In this document: positions 16,501 through 24,626 of the stretch, one piece after another
Numbering within the stretch: the stretch's first letter is position 1
Layout: every line of letters begins with the position of its first letter
NCBI GenBank assembly: GCA_007833815.1
Contig: CP033464.1
Location: 2,179,501 to 2,243,500 of the forward strand
Direction: 5' to 3'
Origin: Brevibacillus laterosporus
GTDB taxonomy: Bacteria; Bacillota; Bacilli; Brevibacillales; Brevibacillaceae
Length of the DNA stretch: 64,000 nucleotides
Position numbers and translations under genes: made by a program
The notes under the pieces: generated by a model
What the model was told of the DNA's origin: nothing
Databases searched by the model: none
The model's input: only the letters and a program-made list of their open reading frames with translations

Positions 16501-17667
16501 ATGAAGCATATTGATACACGTTTGGCACAAATCGGGGTAGGGAAAGACAAAACAACGGGAGCAATCAGCTTTCCCATCTATCATGCAACGGCATATCGTC
16601 ATCCGGCATTGGGTGAAAGCACAGGATTTGACTATACTAGGACGGCTAATCCGACGCGAACGGTGCTTGAGGAAGCTATCGCTAATTTAGAAGGGGGAGA
16701 CGGTGGTTTTGCTTGCTCATCGGGAATGGCGGCGATTCAAACCATTTTGGGGTTGTTCTCCTATGGTGACCATTTAGTTGTCTCGCTCGATCTGTATGGA
16801 GGGACATATCGACTATTTGAACAAATCATGAAGCGATATGGAATAACCTGCACCTACGTTGATATGTGCCAACCGGAGCTAGTGGAAGCGGCTATTACCA
16901 GCGAGACACGTGCGTTGTTCATAGAAACACCTACCAATCCACTTATGCAAATTACCGATTTGCGATCCGTTGTCGATATTGCCAAACGCTATCAATTGCT
17001 GTCCATTATTGACAATACCTTTATGACTCCCTATTATCAGCGACCGCTGGAGCTAGGAGCAGACATCGTCTTTCACAGTGCTACCAAGTATTTAGCTGGA
17101 CATAATGATGTGCTATCTGGTTTGATCGTGACCAGAGGTACCGAGCTGACAGAAAAGATTAGTTTGTTGCATAATTCCATAGGAGCGGTACTTGGTCCAC
17201 AGGATTGCTGGTTGGTGATGCGTGGCCTAAAAACGTTGGCATTGCGCATGGATCGCCATCAATCAAATGCTTTTGCTGTGGCTGACTTTTTACAAACTCA
17301 TCCAGCAGTGTCAGAGGTCTTTTACCCTGGATTACCTACTCATCCGGGATATGATAGTCAGACGGAACAAGCAAGTGGCTATAGCGGAATGGTTTCCTTC
17401 CGCATCAAGGAACAATCTCTGGTCCCTATCTTTTTAAAACAATTACAAGTTATTTCATTTGCAGAAAGTCTGGGAGGCGTAGAATCCTTGTGCACCTATC
17501 CGGCTACGCAGACACATGCAGATATTCCGGTTGAAGTGCGAGAACAAGTAGGTGTATGCAACCGATTGCTTCGCCTATCAGTGGGAATTGAACATCGTGA
17601 TGATTTGATAGCTGACCTGAAACATGCCTTGGACAAATGTTTACAAATAGAGGAGTGTATCCGATGA
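16501..17667 (+). CDS. metI: Cystathionine gamma-synthase / O-acetylhomoserine thiolyase (MetI-like)
   Basis: This 388-residue PLP enzyme of the Cys/Met metabolism family joins an activated homoserine with cysteine or sulfide. Motifs are DYTRTANPTRTVLEEAIANLEGG near residue 45, SSGMAAIQTI near 78, IIDNTFMTPYYQRPLELGAD near 170, and HSATKYLAGHNDV near 195 with the PLP lysine. ATG 16501 lies eight bases after AGAGGAG, better than the upstream GTG at 16492. It overlaps metC by 4 bp (ATGA). Control by the S-box riboswitch shows a methionine role. Exact acyl-homoserine and thiol preference cannot be read from sequence. Confidence 0.88.
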   Translation: MKHIDTRLAQIGVGKDKTTGAISFPIYHATAYRHPALGESTGFDYTRTANPTRTVLEEAIANLEGGDGGFACSSGMAAIQTILGLFSYGDHLVVSLDLYGGTYRLFEQIMKRYGITCTYVDMCQPELVEAAITSETRALFIETPTNPLMQITDLRSVVDIAKRYQLLSIIDNTFMTPYYQRPLELGADIVFHSATKYLAGHNDVLSGLIVTRGTELTEKISLLHNSIGAVLGPQDCWLVMRGLKTLALRMDRHQSNAFAVADFLQTHPAVSEVFYPGLPTHPGYDSQTEQASGYSGMVSFRIKEQSLVPIFLKQLQVISFAESLGGVESLCTYPATQTHADIPVEVREQVGVCNRLLRLSVGIEHRDDLIADLKHALDKCLQIEECIR

Positions 17668-18830
17668 ATTTTGCAACCAAAATCCTTCATGGTACGTGTG
17701 GAATGGATCGAGTGACGGGAGCCTCTAGCATCCCGATCTACCAAGCCTCTACTTTTCACCAATATGATATTGACCAGCCTGGTACTTATGATTATGCACG
17801 GTCAGGGAATCCGACTCGTCAAGCACTAGAAGAAACAATTGCAGTACTAGAAGGGGGAAAGCGTGGTTTTGCATTTTCTTCTGGAATGGCTGCTATTTCC
17901 AGCGTATTTTTATTATTTTCAAGTGGCGATCATTTGGTAGTAGCTGAAGATGTCTATGGGGGAACATTTCGTTTTTTAACTACAGTGCTAGAACGGATGC
18001 AAATTGAAGTGACCTTTGTGGATACCACCCAACTGTCTTTGGTGGAAGCAGCTATTCGTTCTAACACAAAAGCCGTTTTTCTAGAAACACCATCCAATCC
18101 GACGTTAAAAGTAACTGATTTGCGGGGAGTAATTGCAATTGCTAAACGACACGGGCTTATAACAATCGTGGACAATACCTTTATGACTCCGTACTACCAA
18201 CGACCACTGGAGTTAGGAGCAGATATTGTTTTGCATAGTGCTACCAAGTTTATCGGAGGACATAGTGACGTAGTAGCCGGTCTTGCAGTGACTAAAACAA
18301 AGGAATTAGGACAAAAATTATATGCCATTCAAAATGGATTTGGCGCCATTCTTGGTGTACAGGATAGCTGGCTGGTGATGCGTGGCTTAAAAACATTAAA
18401 AGCACGCTTGGATATTTCGACTCGCAATGCATCGGTTGTTGCAGATCATTTAGCAGAGCATCCTTTGGTGAAAAGGGTCTATTATACAGGTTTGTCCACC
18501 CATGATGGACATGAAATTCAAGAGACTCAAGCAAATGGACACGGAGCAGTCCTCTCCTTTGACTTGGGCAGTCGTGAACGGGTGAAGGCTTTATTCGATA
18601 ACGTGCAATATGCTCTCGTGGGAGTTAGCCTGGGGGGAGTAGAGAGTATTCTGTCATATCCAGCACAAATGTCACATGCGGCTATGCCGAAAGCTGAACG
18701 AGAAAAGCGTGGAATCACAGATGGATTGGTGAGGCTATCGCTTGGAGTAGAGGACGTGACGGATGTGTTGGCTGACTTAGAGCGTGGTCTGAAAGCCGGG
18801 GAGAAAATAGAGGAGCAAGTGAATGTGTAG
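17664..18830 (+). CDS. metC: Cystathionine beta-lyase (MetC-like)
   Basis: This is a paralogue of the preceding gene, also 388 residues and of the same PLP family. It shows DYARSGNPTRQALEETIAVLEGG near residue 43, SSGMAAISSVF near 78, IVDNTFMTPYYQRPLELGAD near 170 and HSATKFIGGHSDVVAG near 195. It starts at ATG 17664 with GAGGAG nine bases upstream and is coupled to metI by ATGA. In B. subtilis the equivalent metI-metC pair carries out transsulfuration from cysteine to homocysteine, so this is the likely beta-lyase step. A terminator lies about 50 bp downstream. Confidence 0.87.
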   Translation: MNFATKILHGTCGMDRVTGASSIPIYQASTFHQYDIDQPGTYDYARSGNPTRQALEETIAVLEGGKRGFAFSSGMAAISSVFLLFSSGDHLVVAEDVYGGTFRFLTTVLERMQIEVTFVDTTQLSLVEAAIRSNTKAVFLETPSNPTLKVTDLRGVIAIAKRHGLITIVDNTFMTPYYQRPLELGADIVLHSATKFIGGHSDVVAGLAVTKTKELGQKLYAIQNGFGAILGVQDSWLVMRGLKTLKARLDISTRNASVVADHLAEHPLVKRVYYTGLSTHDGHEIQETQANGHGAVLSFDLGSRERVKALFDNVQYALVGVSLGGVESILSYPAQMSHAAMPKAEREKRGITDGLVRLSLGVEDVTDVLADLERGLKAGEKIEEQVNV

Positions 18831-18835
18831 GGTTT

Positions 18836-19606
18836 ATGAAAAAAAGTGAAAGACTTTCATTCGTCGTTTGGCAAAAGAAGCCTCCTTTTAATAAAAAGGG
18901 GGTTTTTGTATATTACAATACTTCGAAATTCAGTTACTCTCCTAATGGTAAGGATATCTTGTTGCTCATAGAGTCGGGAACATATCATGAAGGCATTTTA
19001 GGATACATTGATCAGGGAAAGAAAGAGTTTGTTACGCTCGCTGGGGAAATCACCAAAGTAAACAAAGAGGAAGATAGTTTAGCAGGGATGCAAGAGCAAT
19101 GGCTGGTAGAGTGGCTAAGCGATCAAGAAATTGTCTTATATCATAATGGGTTTTCTGCCATTGACTTTGCCATCAAAAAAGAAAAAGCCTTGCCTAGGAA
19201 AAAAACAAGCCAACCATTTGACCGTTATTATCTAGGGATGAATGCGGGCCAACGGATTTATTTGCTTGATATCATTCGACAAGATATTACTACAGTGATG
19301 AGGCTGGGTTCATTTGATGCCAAGGGGAACGGATATCAACAAGAATCTCAGATCACCATACCAGGGCTGGATGTTGCATTGTTGAGAAGGGAAACCGTGT
19401 TTTCCCCTGCGCAAAAACGAAGTGCATTTATGGTGTACACGTATGCAGAAGAACGGAAGGAAAGACCTGTTACGCTATACGTGTGGGATACGGAACAGAA
19501 GAAGATGATACTCGAAAAAGAGGTCATAGAAAGAGGCAACATGAGATGGGTTGACGAACAAACATTATTATTGGGAACGCAACGGATATCATTACCGGAA
19601 AAATAA
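18836..19606 (+). pseudogene. Unknown protein, probably 5'-truncated remnant
   Basis: The open frame encodes 256 residues, but its first 25 codons run through the metC terminator hairpin (18878-18907), and no ribosome site precedes the ATG at 18836. The credible protein begins around KFSYSPNGKDILLLIESGTY. That resembles the middle of a propeller-like blade rather than an N-terminus. The rest alternates short strands and charged turns; there is no signal peptide, membrane segment or known motif. This suggests a gene that lost its 5' end. An alternative is a genuine gene with a later TTG start. Function unknown. Confidence 0.45.
18878..18907 (+). terminator. Intrinsic terminator after metI-metC
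   Basis: CCTCCTTTT pairs with AAAAGGGGG around a short AT loop and is followed by TTTTT. It lies inside the 5' part of the next open frame. Confidence 0.75.
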
Positions 19607-19621
19607 ACAGGAACAAAGAAA

Positions 19622-19664
19622 AATCCAGCTTTTCTGACCTGTATGGCCAGATGGCTGGATTCCT
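19622..19664. terminator. Bidirectional terminator between convergent genes
   Basis: AATCCAGC pairs with GCTGGATT, extended by TCTG/CAGA. T-rich sequence flanks both sides, with the stronger T-run on the minus strand. Confidence 0.7.
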
Positions 19665-19670
19665 TTGGAT

Positions 19671-19877
19671 CTAGGAAATCGCAAACACATATCCCTTCCC
19701 TTTATCTATATATTTTTTTTCAATCAAGGTGCTGGTTTTGATAACGGGGGCCGGGTGGAATTGACGTTTGGTGAGTGCCTGAGCTGTTTGAAAGGCTGCC
19801 TCCTCCGTTTCCGCAATCACGGCGGCTACCAGACTTTTATCCTCCGTTGTCACGATCTCAACATGGTATAGGAACAT
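19671..19877 (-). CDS. Small protein, DUF3906-like
   Basis: This 68-residue protein begins MFLYHVEIVTTEDKSLVAAV at an ATG with GAGGG upstream. It has an alternating beta-alpha pattern with a central ETEEAAFQTAQ helix and ends with LIEKKYIDKGKGYVFAIS. Length and the MFLYxxE...LIEKK layout resemble DUF3906 proteins of Bacillota, whose role is unknown. It lies just downstream of the leftward sulfite reductase gene, about 100 bp away, and could share its transcript. No catalytic residues can be named. Confidence 0.6.
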   Translation of the reverse strand: MFLYHVEIVTTEDKSLVAAVIAETEEAAFQTAQALTKRQFHPAPVIKTSTLIEKKYIDKGKGYVFAIS

Positions 19878-19973
19878 GGGATTTCCCTCTTTTCGTACTT
19901 ACTGGTTTCAAAAGGTAGCTTAGCAGCCAACTGTGCTAGGACTACTGTCTAGTATGTAAACGGTCACTTAAAC

Positions 19974-21599
19974 TTACACACTCACGCTCGCGATAATTTG
20001 CGTAAAATGCTCCTGGATATTGGCGGTTCCGAATCGGCGAGCAAACTGGTGGAACTTTTCTCCCGTCTCCCGTTCAGTTTTAAATAATTCCACAAGCTGA
20101 GCGATAACAGGAGCTACCCGATCTGCGACGACACGCCCCTTTAGACGACTATTAAATTGAGCATCTGGACCTAGGCTGCCTCCAACGAAAAAATCATAAG
20201 CATCCACAGTACCTTCTGCGGTTTTGACTAAAGTCCCTTGCAATCCGATATCGGCTATTTGTTGCTGACCGCAGGAATTAGGACATCCGATCATGTGGAT
20301 TCTCACTGGTGTATCAATTTCTACGTGAGCATCTAGCCAGTGGGCAATAGAAGTCATCCGTGCTTTTGTCTCAACGATTGCCAAGTTGCAAAATTCATTT
20401 CCCGTACAGGAGACAGCATGCCCAATGAAGGTTCGAGGGGTAGGGGAATAACGTGTGAGCAAGGTTTCTGCAAGCAAGGAGTCCAGCTTGTCATCAGGAA
20501 TGTTTGGCAGAATAATATTTTGCGAGTTAGTGGTGCGAATGGAGCCATTTCCGTAGCGATCAGCTAACTCGGCCAACTCGGCTAGGTCTTCAGCAGTGAG
20601 TCGTCCCACTGGCAATAGTAACCCTACATAATGTAGACCGGGCTGTTTTTGCTTATGAACGCCGGTAAAGTAGCCTGCATTCCAGCCAACTGTCCGATCT
20701 TCCCCACGTTCTTCTAAGGGTCCTGTCAATTCTAATAATTTCTCTGTAAATTTCTCAGGTCCCCAATCTGCCATTAAAAATTTGAGGCGAGCCTGATGTC
20801 TCTTCTCGCGATAACCATAATCTCGGAAGATACGTGTAACAGCATCTGCTACCTGCACAACCTCTGTAGGTAAGACGAAGATAGGTAATTGCTTTGCCAG
20901 ATAAGGCTTAGCAGACAGACCACCGCCTACCCAAACGTGAAACCCGATCTGTTCTCGACCATTTATGATTTTAGACGCAGGAGTAAAAGCAAGATCATTT
21001 ATCTCTGCATGTCCGGTATTGTAGATGTTTGCGGAGATAGACAATTTATATTTACGTGGGAGATTTGTAAATTCGGGATTTAATAAAAAATGTTCTTCCA
21101 GCTGATTTACAAGGGGTTCAGTATCCATGAGTTCATAAGGATCGATGCCTGAGAGTGGATTTCCGACGATCGTACGCGGAACATCTCCGCAAGCTTCATA
21201 TGAGAACAAACCCACACGCTCCATGCGATCAAATACATCTGGAAGGTCTGGTGTGGTTAACCAATGAAACTGCACGGCTTGTCGAGTCGTGATATCTACT
21301 AAATTGCGTCCATATTCTCGACTGATTTCTGCGAGAGTTCTTGCTTGGTCTGCGCTTAAAATCCCTCCTGGAATGCGGACTCTCATCATAAAAAAACCGT
21401 TTCCTTTAGGTTTTTGTTCGTAGATTCCTGCCCATTTAAAAAAGGCAAGATCGTCAGCAGAAAACGCCTGATATCCTTTTGAACCAAGCCTTCGTATCGT
21501 ATCGATAATATCCATGCCATCACGTTCTAATTTTGTAAGTTCAAACGCATGTAATTTACTCTTATCCGCTTCCCAAGGGCGAGATTGCTGATCGCTCAT
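19974..21599 (-). CDS. Ferredoxin-type nitrite/sulfite reductase, probable assimilatory sulfite reductase
   Basis: This 541-residue sirohaem enzyme has the duplicated nitrite/sulfite reductase fold. The substrate-binding arginine region is LVDITTRQAVQFHWL near residue 100 and VPRTIVGNPLSG near 140. The sirohaem-linked [4Fe-4S] cysteines are in SCTGNEFCNLA near 405 and CPNSCGQQQIADIG near 445. GGGAGG precedes the ATG. The length fits single-subunit ferredoxin-dependent enzymes rather than the CysI/CysJ pair. It diverges from cysH-sat, so six-electron reduction of sulfite to sulfide is the likely job. Nitrite as substrate cannot be excluded from sequence. Confidence 0.88.
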   Translation of the reverse strand: MSDQQSRPWEADKSKLHAFELTKLERDGMDIIDTIRRLGSKGYQAFSADDLAFFKWAGIYEQKPKGNGFFMMRVRIPGGILSADQARTLAEISREYGRNLVDITTRQAVQFHWLTTPDLPDVFDRMERVGLFSYEACGDVPRTIVGNPLSGIDPYELMDTEPLVNQLEEHFLLNPEFTNLPRKYKLSISANIYNTGHAEINDLAFTPASKIINGREQIGFHVWVGGGLSAKPYLAKQLPIFVLPTEVVQVADAVTRIFRDYGYREKRHQARLKFLMADWGPEKFTEKLLELTGPLEERGEDRTVGWNAGYFTGVHKQKQPGLHYVGLLLPVGRLTAEDLAELAELADRYGNGSIRTTNSQNIILPNIPDDKLDSLLAETLLTRYSPTPRTFIGHAVSCTGNEFCNLAIVETKARMTSIAHWLDAHVEIDTPVRIHMIGCPNSCGQQQIADIGLQGTLVKTAEGTVDAYDFFVGGSLGPDAQFNSRLKGRVVADRVAPVIAQLVELFKTERETGEKFHQFARRFGTANIQEHFTQIIASVSV

Positions 21600-21651
21600 T
21601 TCAATGATCCTCCCTTAATTCATATCGTTTTTGTCGGAATACTTTGAACTG

Positions 21652-21680
21652 AGTATAACCGCTGAATACAACAAGGTCAA
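21652..21680 (-). promoter_or_regulatory. Promoter of the sulfite reductase gene
   Basis: On the minus strand TTGACC (complement of 21675-21680) and TATACT (complement of 21652-21657) are spaced by 17 bp, upstream of the sulfite reductase start at 21599. Confidence 0.72.
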
Positions 21681-21704
21681 TAAGAAAAAACGAAATAGTT
21701 TGAA

Positions 21705-21733
21705 TTGACACAACGAAAATAAATGGCTATGAT
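21705..21733 (+). promoter_or_regulatory. Promoter of cysH-sat
   Basis: TTGACA (21705-21710) and TATGAT (21728-21733) are separated by 17 bp. Its -35 lies only 24 bp from the -35 of the divergent sulfite reductase promoter. The 160-nt leader that follows contains a small ACTTG/CAAGT hairpin near 21766-21780. No riboswitch is recognised. Confidence 0.78.
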
Positions 21734-21897
21734 GTAGGGCAAATACTTTCAAATCCTACTTTAAAACTTGGTTTTCAAGTGATGAGTTTTTCCATCCTCA
21801 GTCGCAAGTTAGCTTTGCAATCGTGATAGGCAAGCATCCTTAAGAGAGCGTGCGACATAAGATGAGTAGATGAATGCTGTGAAAGAGAGGTAGAGAA

Positions 21898-22590
21898 ATG
21901 AACGAATTGACATTGGATGAGGTTCAGTTGTTGGCTGATCGATTCGATCAAGCAGAAGCAGAAGAATTGCTGGCTTGGGCAACAGAAACCTATGGTTCCA
22001 AAATTGTACTTGCATCCAGCTTCGGGGCGGAGGATGTAGTGCTAATTGATATGCTGCAAAAGATTGCACCAAAAACGCCTGTATTTTACCTGGATACAAA
22101 TAAACATTTTAGAGAGACGTATGAAACTCTTGATCGACTTGAGGAGCATTATGGCACCTCTTTTATTAAGGTTTCTCCTTTATTAACGCTGGAAGAACAG
22201 AGTGCACAGCATGGAGATGAGCTGTGGAAAAGCAATCCTACGACCTGTTGTAACATCCGAAAAGTAGAGCCATTAACACGGATTTTGACCAACTACGAGG
22301 CGTGGATTACAGGGATTCGCCGTGATCAGGCTCCAACGCGCGCTAACAGCAAAAAAGTAGAGTGGGATGAGAAGTTTAACCTTGTAAAATGTAATCCGCT
22401 AGCGGCATGGACGAGTGAGGATGTGTGGGCGTATATCCGAAGAAATGAGGTTATTTATAACCCTTTGCACGACCAACATTATCCGAGTATTGGCTGTTCG
22501 GTCTGTACACGTATAGTGCTTCCCGGAGAGGACCCTCGTGCTGGACGCTGGTCGGGTTTTGAAAAAACGGAGTGTGGCTTGCACAAATAA
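21898..22590 (+). CDS. cysH: Adenylyl-sulfate (APS) reductase-type CysH
   Basis: This 230-residue thioredoxin-dependent reductase makes sulfite from activated sulfate. It has the nucleotide loop ASSFGAEDVVL near residue 38 and PVFYLDTNKHFRETY near 60. The catalytic cysteine lies in KTECGLH at the C-terminus. The pairs TTCCNIRKVEPL near 117 and GCSVCTR near 200 are the iron-sulfur ligands of enzymes that use APS directly. AGAGGT precedes the ATG. It is followed by sat, so the two make sulfite for the divergent sulfite reductase. The cluster ligands mean an APS kinase is not strictly needed, and none is present nearby. Confidence 0.93.
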   Translation: MNELTLDEVQLLADRFDQAEAEELLAWATETYGSKIVLASSFGAEDVVLIDMLQKIAPKTPVFYLDTNKHFRETYETLDRLEEHYGTSFIKVSPLLTLEEQSAQHGDELWKSNPTTCCNIRKVEPLTRILTNYEAWITGIRRDQAPTRANSKKVEWDEKFNLVKCNPLAAWTSEDVWAYIRRNEVIYNPLHDQHYPSIGCSVCTRIVLPGEDPRAGRWSGFEKTECGLHK

Positions 22591-22644
22591 AGACCTGGAG
22601 ATAAGCCTAGAGATAGGAACGACTAGAAAGGAATGAGGAGAATC

Positions 22645-23817
22645 GTGGCAGAACAATATTCAGCACATGGTGGGGTTCTAGTAAATCGCTTGTTATCCCC
22701 TGTGTTTCTAGAAGAGAATAATCAACGTTTACATCCTTATCGCGCCATTACCGTGGATGAGTGGACATTGTCTGATATTGATTGCATCGCGATAGGAGCC
22801 TTTTCTCCGCTAAAGGGCTTCCTGACAGAAAAAGAGTATGATTCAGTGATAGAACGTATGCGTTTGCCAGATGGAACAGTTTGGACGGTACCGATTACAT
22901 TGGCAGTTCCTGAAGAATATAGCGATTTATCTATAGGTGAAAAACTGGTGTTGCGTGGACTGGATGGCAAGAATTATGCCGTACTTACGGTAAAGGATGT
23001 CTATCAACCTGACAAAAAGAGAGAAGCCATTCAGGTATATCGCACGACAGATATAGCACACCCTGGGGTGGCTAAGCTGCATCAGCGGCCGTCTTATTAT
23101 GTGGGTGGAAGTATTAAAGTGATTCAGCGTCCAAAACCAGAATTGTTTGCTAATTATTATTATACGCCGAGTGAAACGAGAGATTTTTTTAGACAGATTG
23201 GTTGGAAAAGTATTGTAGGGTTTCAAACGAGAAATCCGGTACATCGGGCACATGAGTATATCCAGAAAGCGGCTTTAGAAATCGTAGATGGGCTATTTCT
23301 AAATCCACTAGTAGGTCAAACGAAATCCGACGATGTGCCTGCCCATGTCAGAATGAAAAGTTACTTCGTTTTACTGGAAAAATATTATCCTAAAAATCGG
23401 GTTTTTTTGGGAGCATTTCCTGCGGCGATGCGTTATGCAGGGCCTCGGGAAGCCGTTTTTCATGCAATGGTCAGAAAAAATTATGGATGCACGCATTTTA
23501 TCGTCGGACGAGATCACGCAGGAGTGGGCGATTATTATGGCACATATGACGCCCAACATATTTTTTCTGAATTTACACCTAAAGAGTTAGGAATTACTCT
23601 ACTATTTTTCGAGCATAGCTTCTTCTGTCAGGCGTGCCAAGGAATGGCTACAACGAAAACATGTCCACATAACAAAGCACATCATGTTGCGTTATCAGGT
23701 ACTAAGGTACGGGAATTACTACGTAACGGGATTACTCCGCCACCTGAATTTTCTCGTCCAGAAGTGGCACAGGTGTTAATTCAAGGTCTTCGGGAACGAG
23801 AGAAGATTGAAGGCTAA
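22645..23817 (+). CDS. sat: Sulfate adenylyltransferase (ATP sulfurylase)
   Basis: This enzyme forms APS from sulfate and ATP. I prefer GTG 22645 ([10 protein letters not shown]), four bases after GAGGAG, over the ATG at 22633, giving 390 residues. Diagnostic motifs are [15 protein letters not shown] near residue 195, with the HxxH nucleotide-binding histidines, and [15 protein letters not shown] near 287. A cysteine cluster [18 protein letters not shown] near 330 is also typical. It is cotranscribed with cysH, 54 bp upstream. No CysC domain is fused and no cysC follows; a terminator closes the unit. Confidence 0.95.
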   Translation: MAEQYSAHGGVLVNRLLSPVFLEENNQRLHPYRAITVDEWTLSDIDCIAIGAFSPLKGFLTEKEYDSVIERMRLPDGTVWTVPITLAVPEEYSDLSIGEKLVLRGLDGKNYAVLTVKDVYQPDKKREAIQVYRTTDIAHPGVAKLHQRPSYYVGGSIKVIQRPKPELFANYYYTPSETRDFFRQIGWKSIVGFQTRNPVHRAHEYIQKAALEIVDGLFLNPLVGQTKSDDVPAHVRMKSYFVLLEKYYPKNRVFLGAFPAAMRYAGPREAVFHAMVRKNYGCTHFIVGRDHAGVGDYYGTYDAQHIFSEFTPKELGITLLFFEHSFFCQACQGMATTKTCPHNKAHHVALSGTKVRELLRNGITPPPEFSRPEVAQVLIQGLREREKIEG

Positions 23818-23853
23818 GCTGGAAAAAAGCTAAATATAGGGAAAAATGAACAG

Positions 23854-23885
23854 ACGCAGAGCAGATTTTCTCTCTGCGTTTTCTA
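23854..23885 (+). terminator. Intrinsic terminator after sat
   Basis: ACGCAGAG pairs with CTCTGCGT and is followed by TTTTCT. Confidence 0.8.
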
Positions 23886-24021
23886 ATGTGGATTTGTTCA
23901 AAAGGCATATGGGGAGAAAAACAGCAGAGAACAAGTTAGACCATGAATGAAGAGGCAACGGGAATAAATCTGAACAATATTTGAACAATTGCTAGTAAAT
24001 GATTGGAACTAGATTCCCAGT

Positions 24022-24036
24022 ATTTTTCAGAAAAAT
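24022..24036. promoter_or_regulatory. CodY-like box upstream of the ilv promoter
   Basis: ATTTTTCAGAAAAAT is a perfect palindrome matching 13 of 15 positions of the CodY consensus AATTTTCWGAAAATT. It lies about 160 bp before the ilvB promoter. Confidence 0.55.
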
Positions 24037-24192
24037 ATTGATGTGGGACAGATAACCAGAAAAAAATTGAAAAAAAAAGCAGTATGTGTACAGATTTTTG
24101 TGTATGCGCTTTCATTTATGTGCCATAAGAGCCTGCTCATTTCTAGTGAGCAATCGTTCGGGAAAAAGTTCAATAAAAAGAATTTGATTTCA

Positions 24193-24221
24193 TTGACACA
24201 CATTTTTTGGCTGGCTATAAT
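24193..24221 (+). promoter_or_regulatory. Consensus promoter of ilvBNC-leuAB
   Basis: TTGACA (24193-24198), 17 bp spacer and TATAAT (24216-24221): both hexamers are perfect sigma-A consensus. The 23886-24192 stretch upstream holds a CodY-like box and AT-rich sequence, with no credible gene. Confidence 0.9.
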
Positions 24222-24234
24222 CAGTCATAACAAT

Positions 24235-24249
24235 TATTTTCAGACAATT
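24235..24249. promoter_or_regulatory. CodY-like box at the ilv transcription start
   Basis: TATTTTCAGACAATT matches 13 of 15 positions of the CodY consensus. It lies just downstream of the expected start point, where a bound repressor would block transcription. Confidence 0.55.
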
Positions 24250-24289
24250 CACATCACATTGAATCACATGTTGATTTGAAAGAATATTT

Positions 24290-24577
24290 CGATGGCTTTG
24301 ATGAGGACATGATTGATTACCCATTCTTTCACAGAGAGTCCGGATTGCTGAGAACCGGATAGGAACGTAATGAATTGCTCGCCTCTGAGCTGTTAGCTGA
24401 ACGATCTAGGTCTAGTAGGTGTAACCGCTTGGCGCTCGTTATCGCGCTGACAGTCAGATATTTCTCTGACCTGTCCAAGGCTGAATCTCCGCGAGGAATC
24501 AGCAAATTTGGGTGGTACCGCGAATCCCTTCGCCCCAATCAGACATCTTTCGTATGTCGGGGCGAGGGGATTTTTTT
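24290..24577 (+). ncRNA. T-box leader of the ilv-leu operon
   Basis: The T-box core TGGGTGGTACCGCG is at 24509-24522. A strong terminator with AATCCC(T/C)TCGCCCC pairing to GGGGCGAGGGGATT and seven T ends near 24577. A Stem I-like region precedes it, with a leucine codon CTC at 24378-24380 as likely specifier (TTG just before it is an alternative). Low leucyl-tRNA charging would allow read-through. Confidence 0.92.
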
Positions 24578-24626
24578 CATGAAAAATGGACTTTTACAAT
24601 GATAAGAGGAGTAGGGAGGAGAGAAG

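Noticed and set aside
18292..18534. Minus-strand frames inside metI/metC and other biosynthetic genes
   Set aside because: All are antisense shadows of strongly conserved enzymes without start signals.
24043..24279. 78-residue open frame in the ilv upstream region
   Set aside because: It spans the consensus ilv promoter, has no ribosome site and reads as AT-rich noise.
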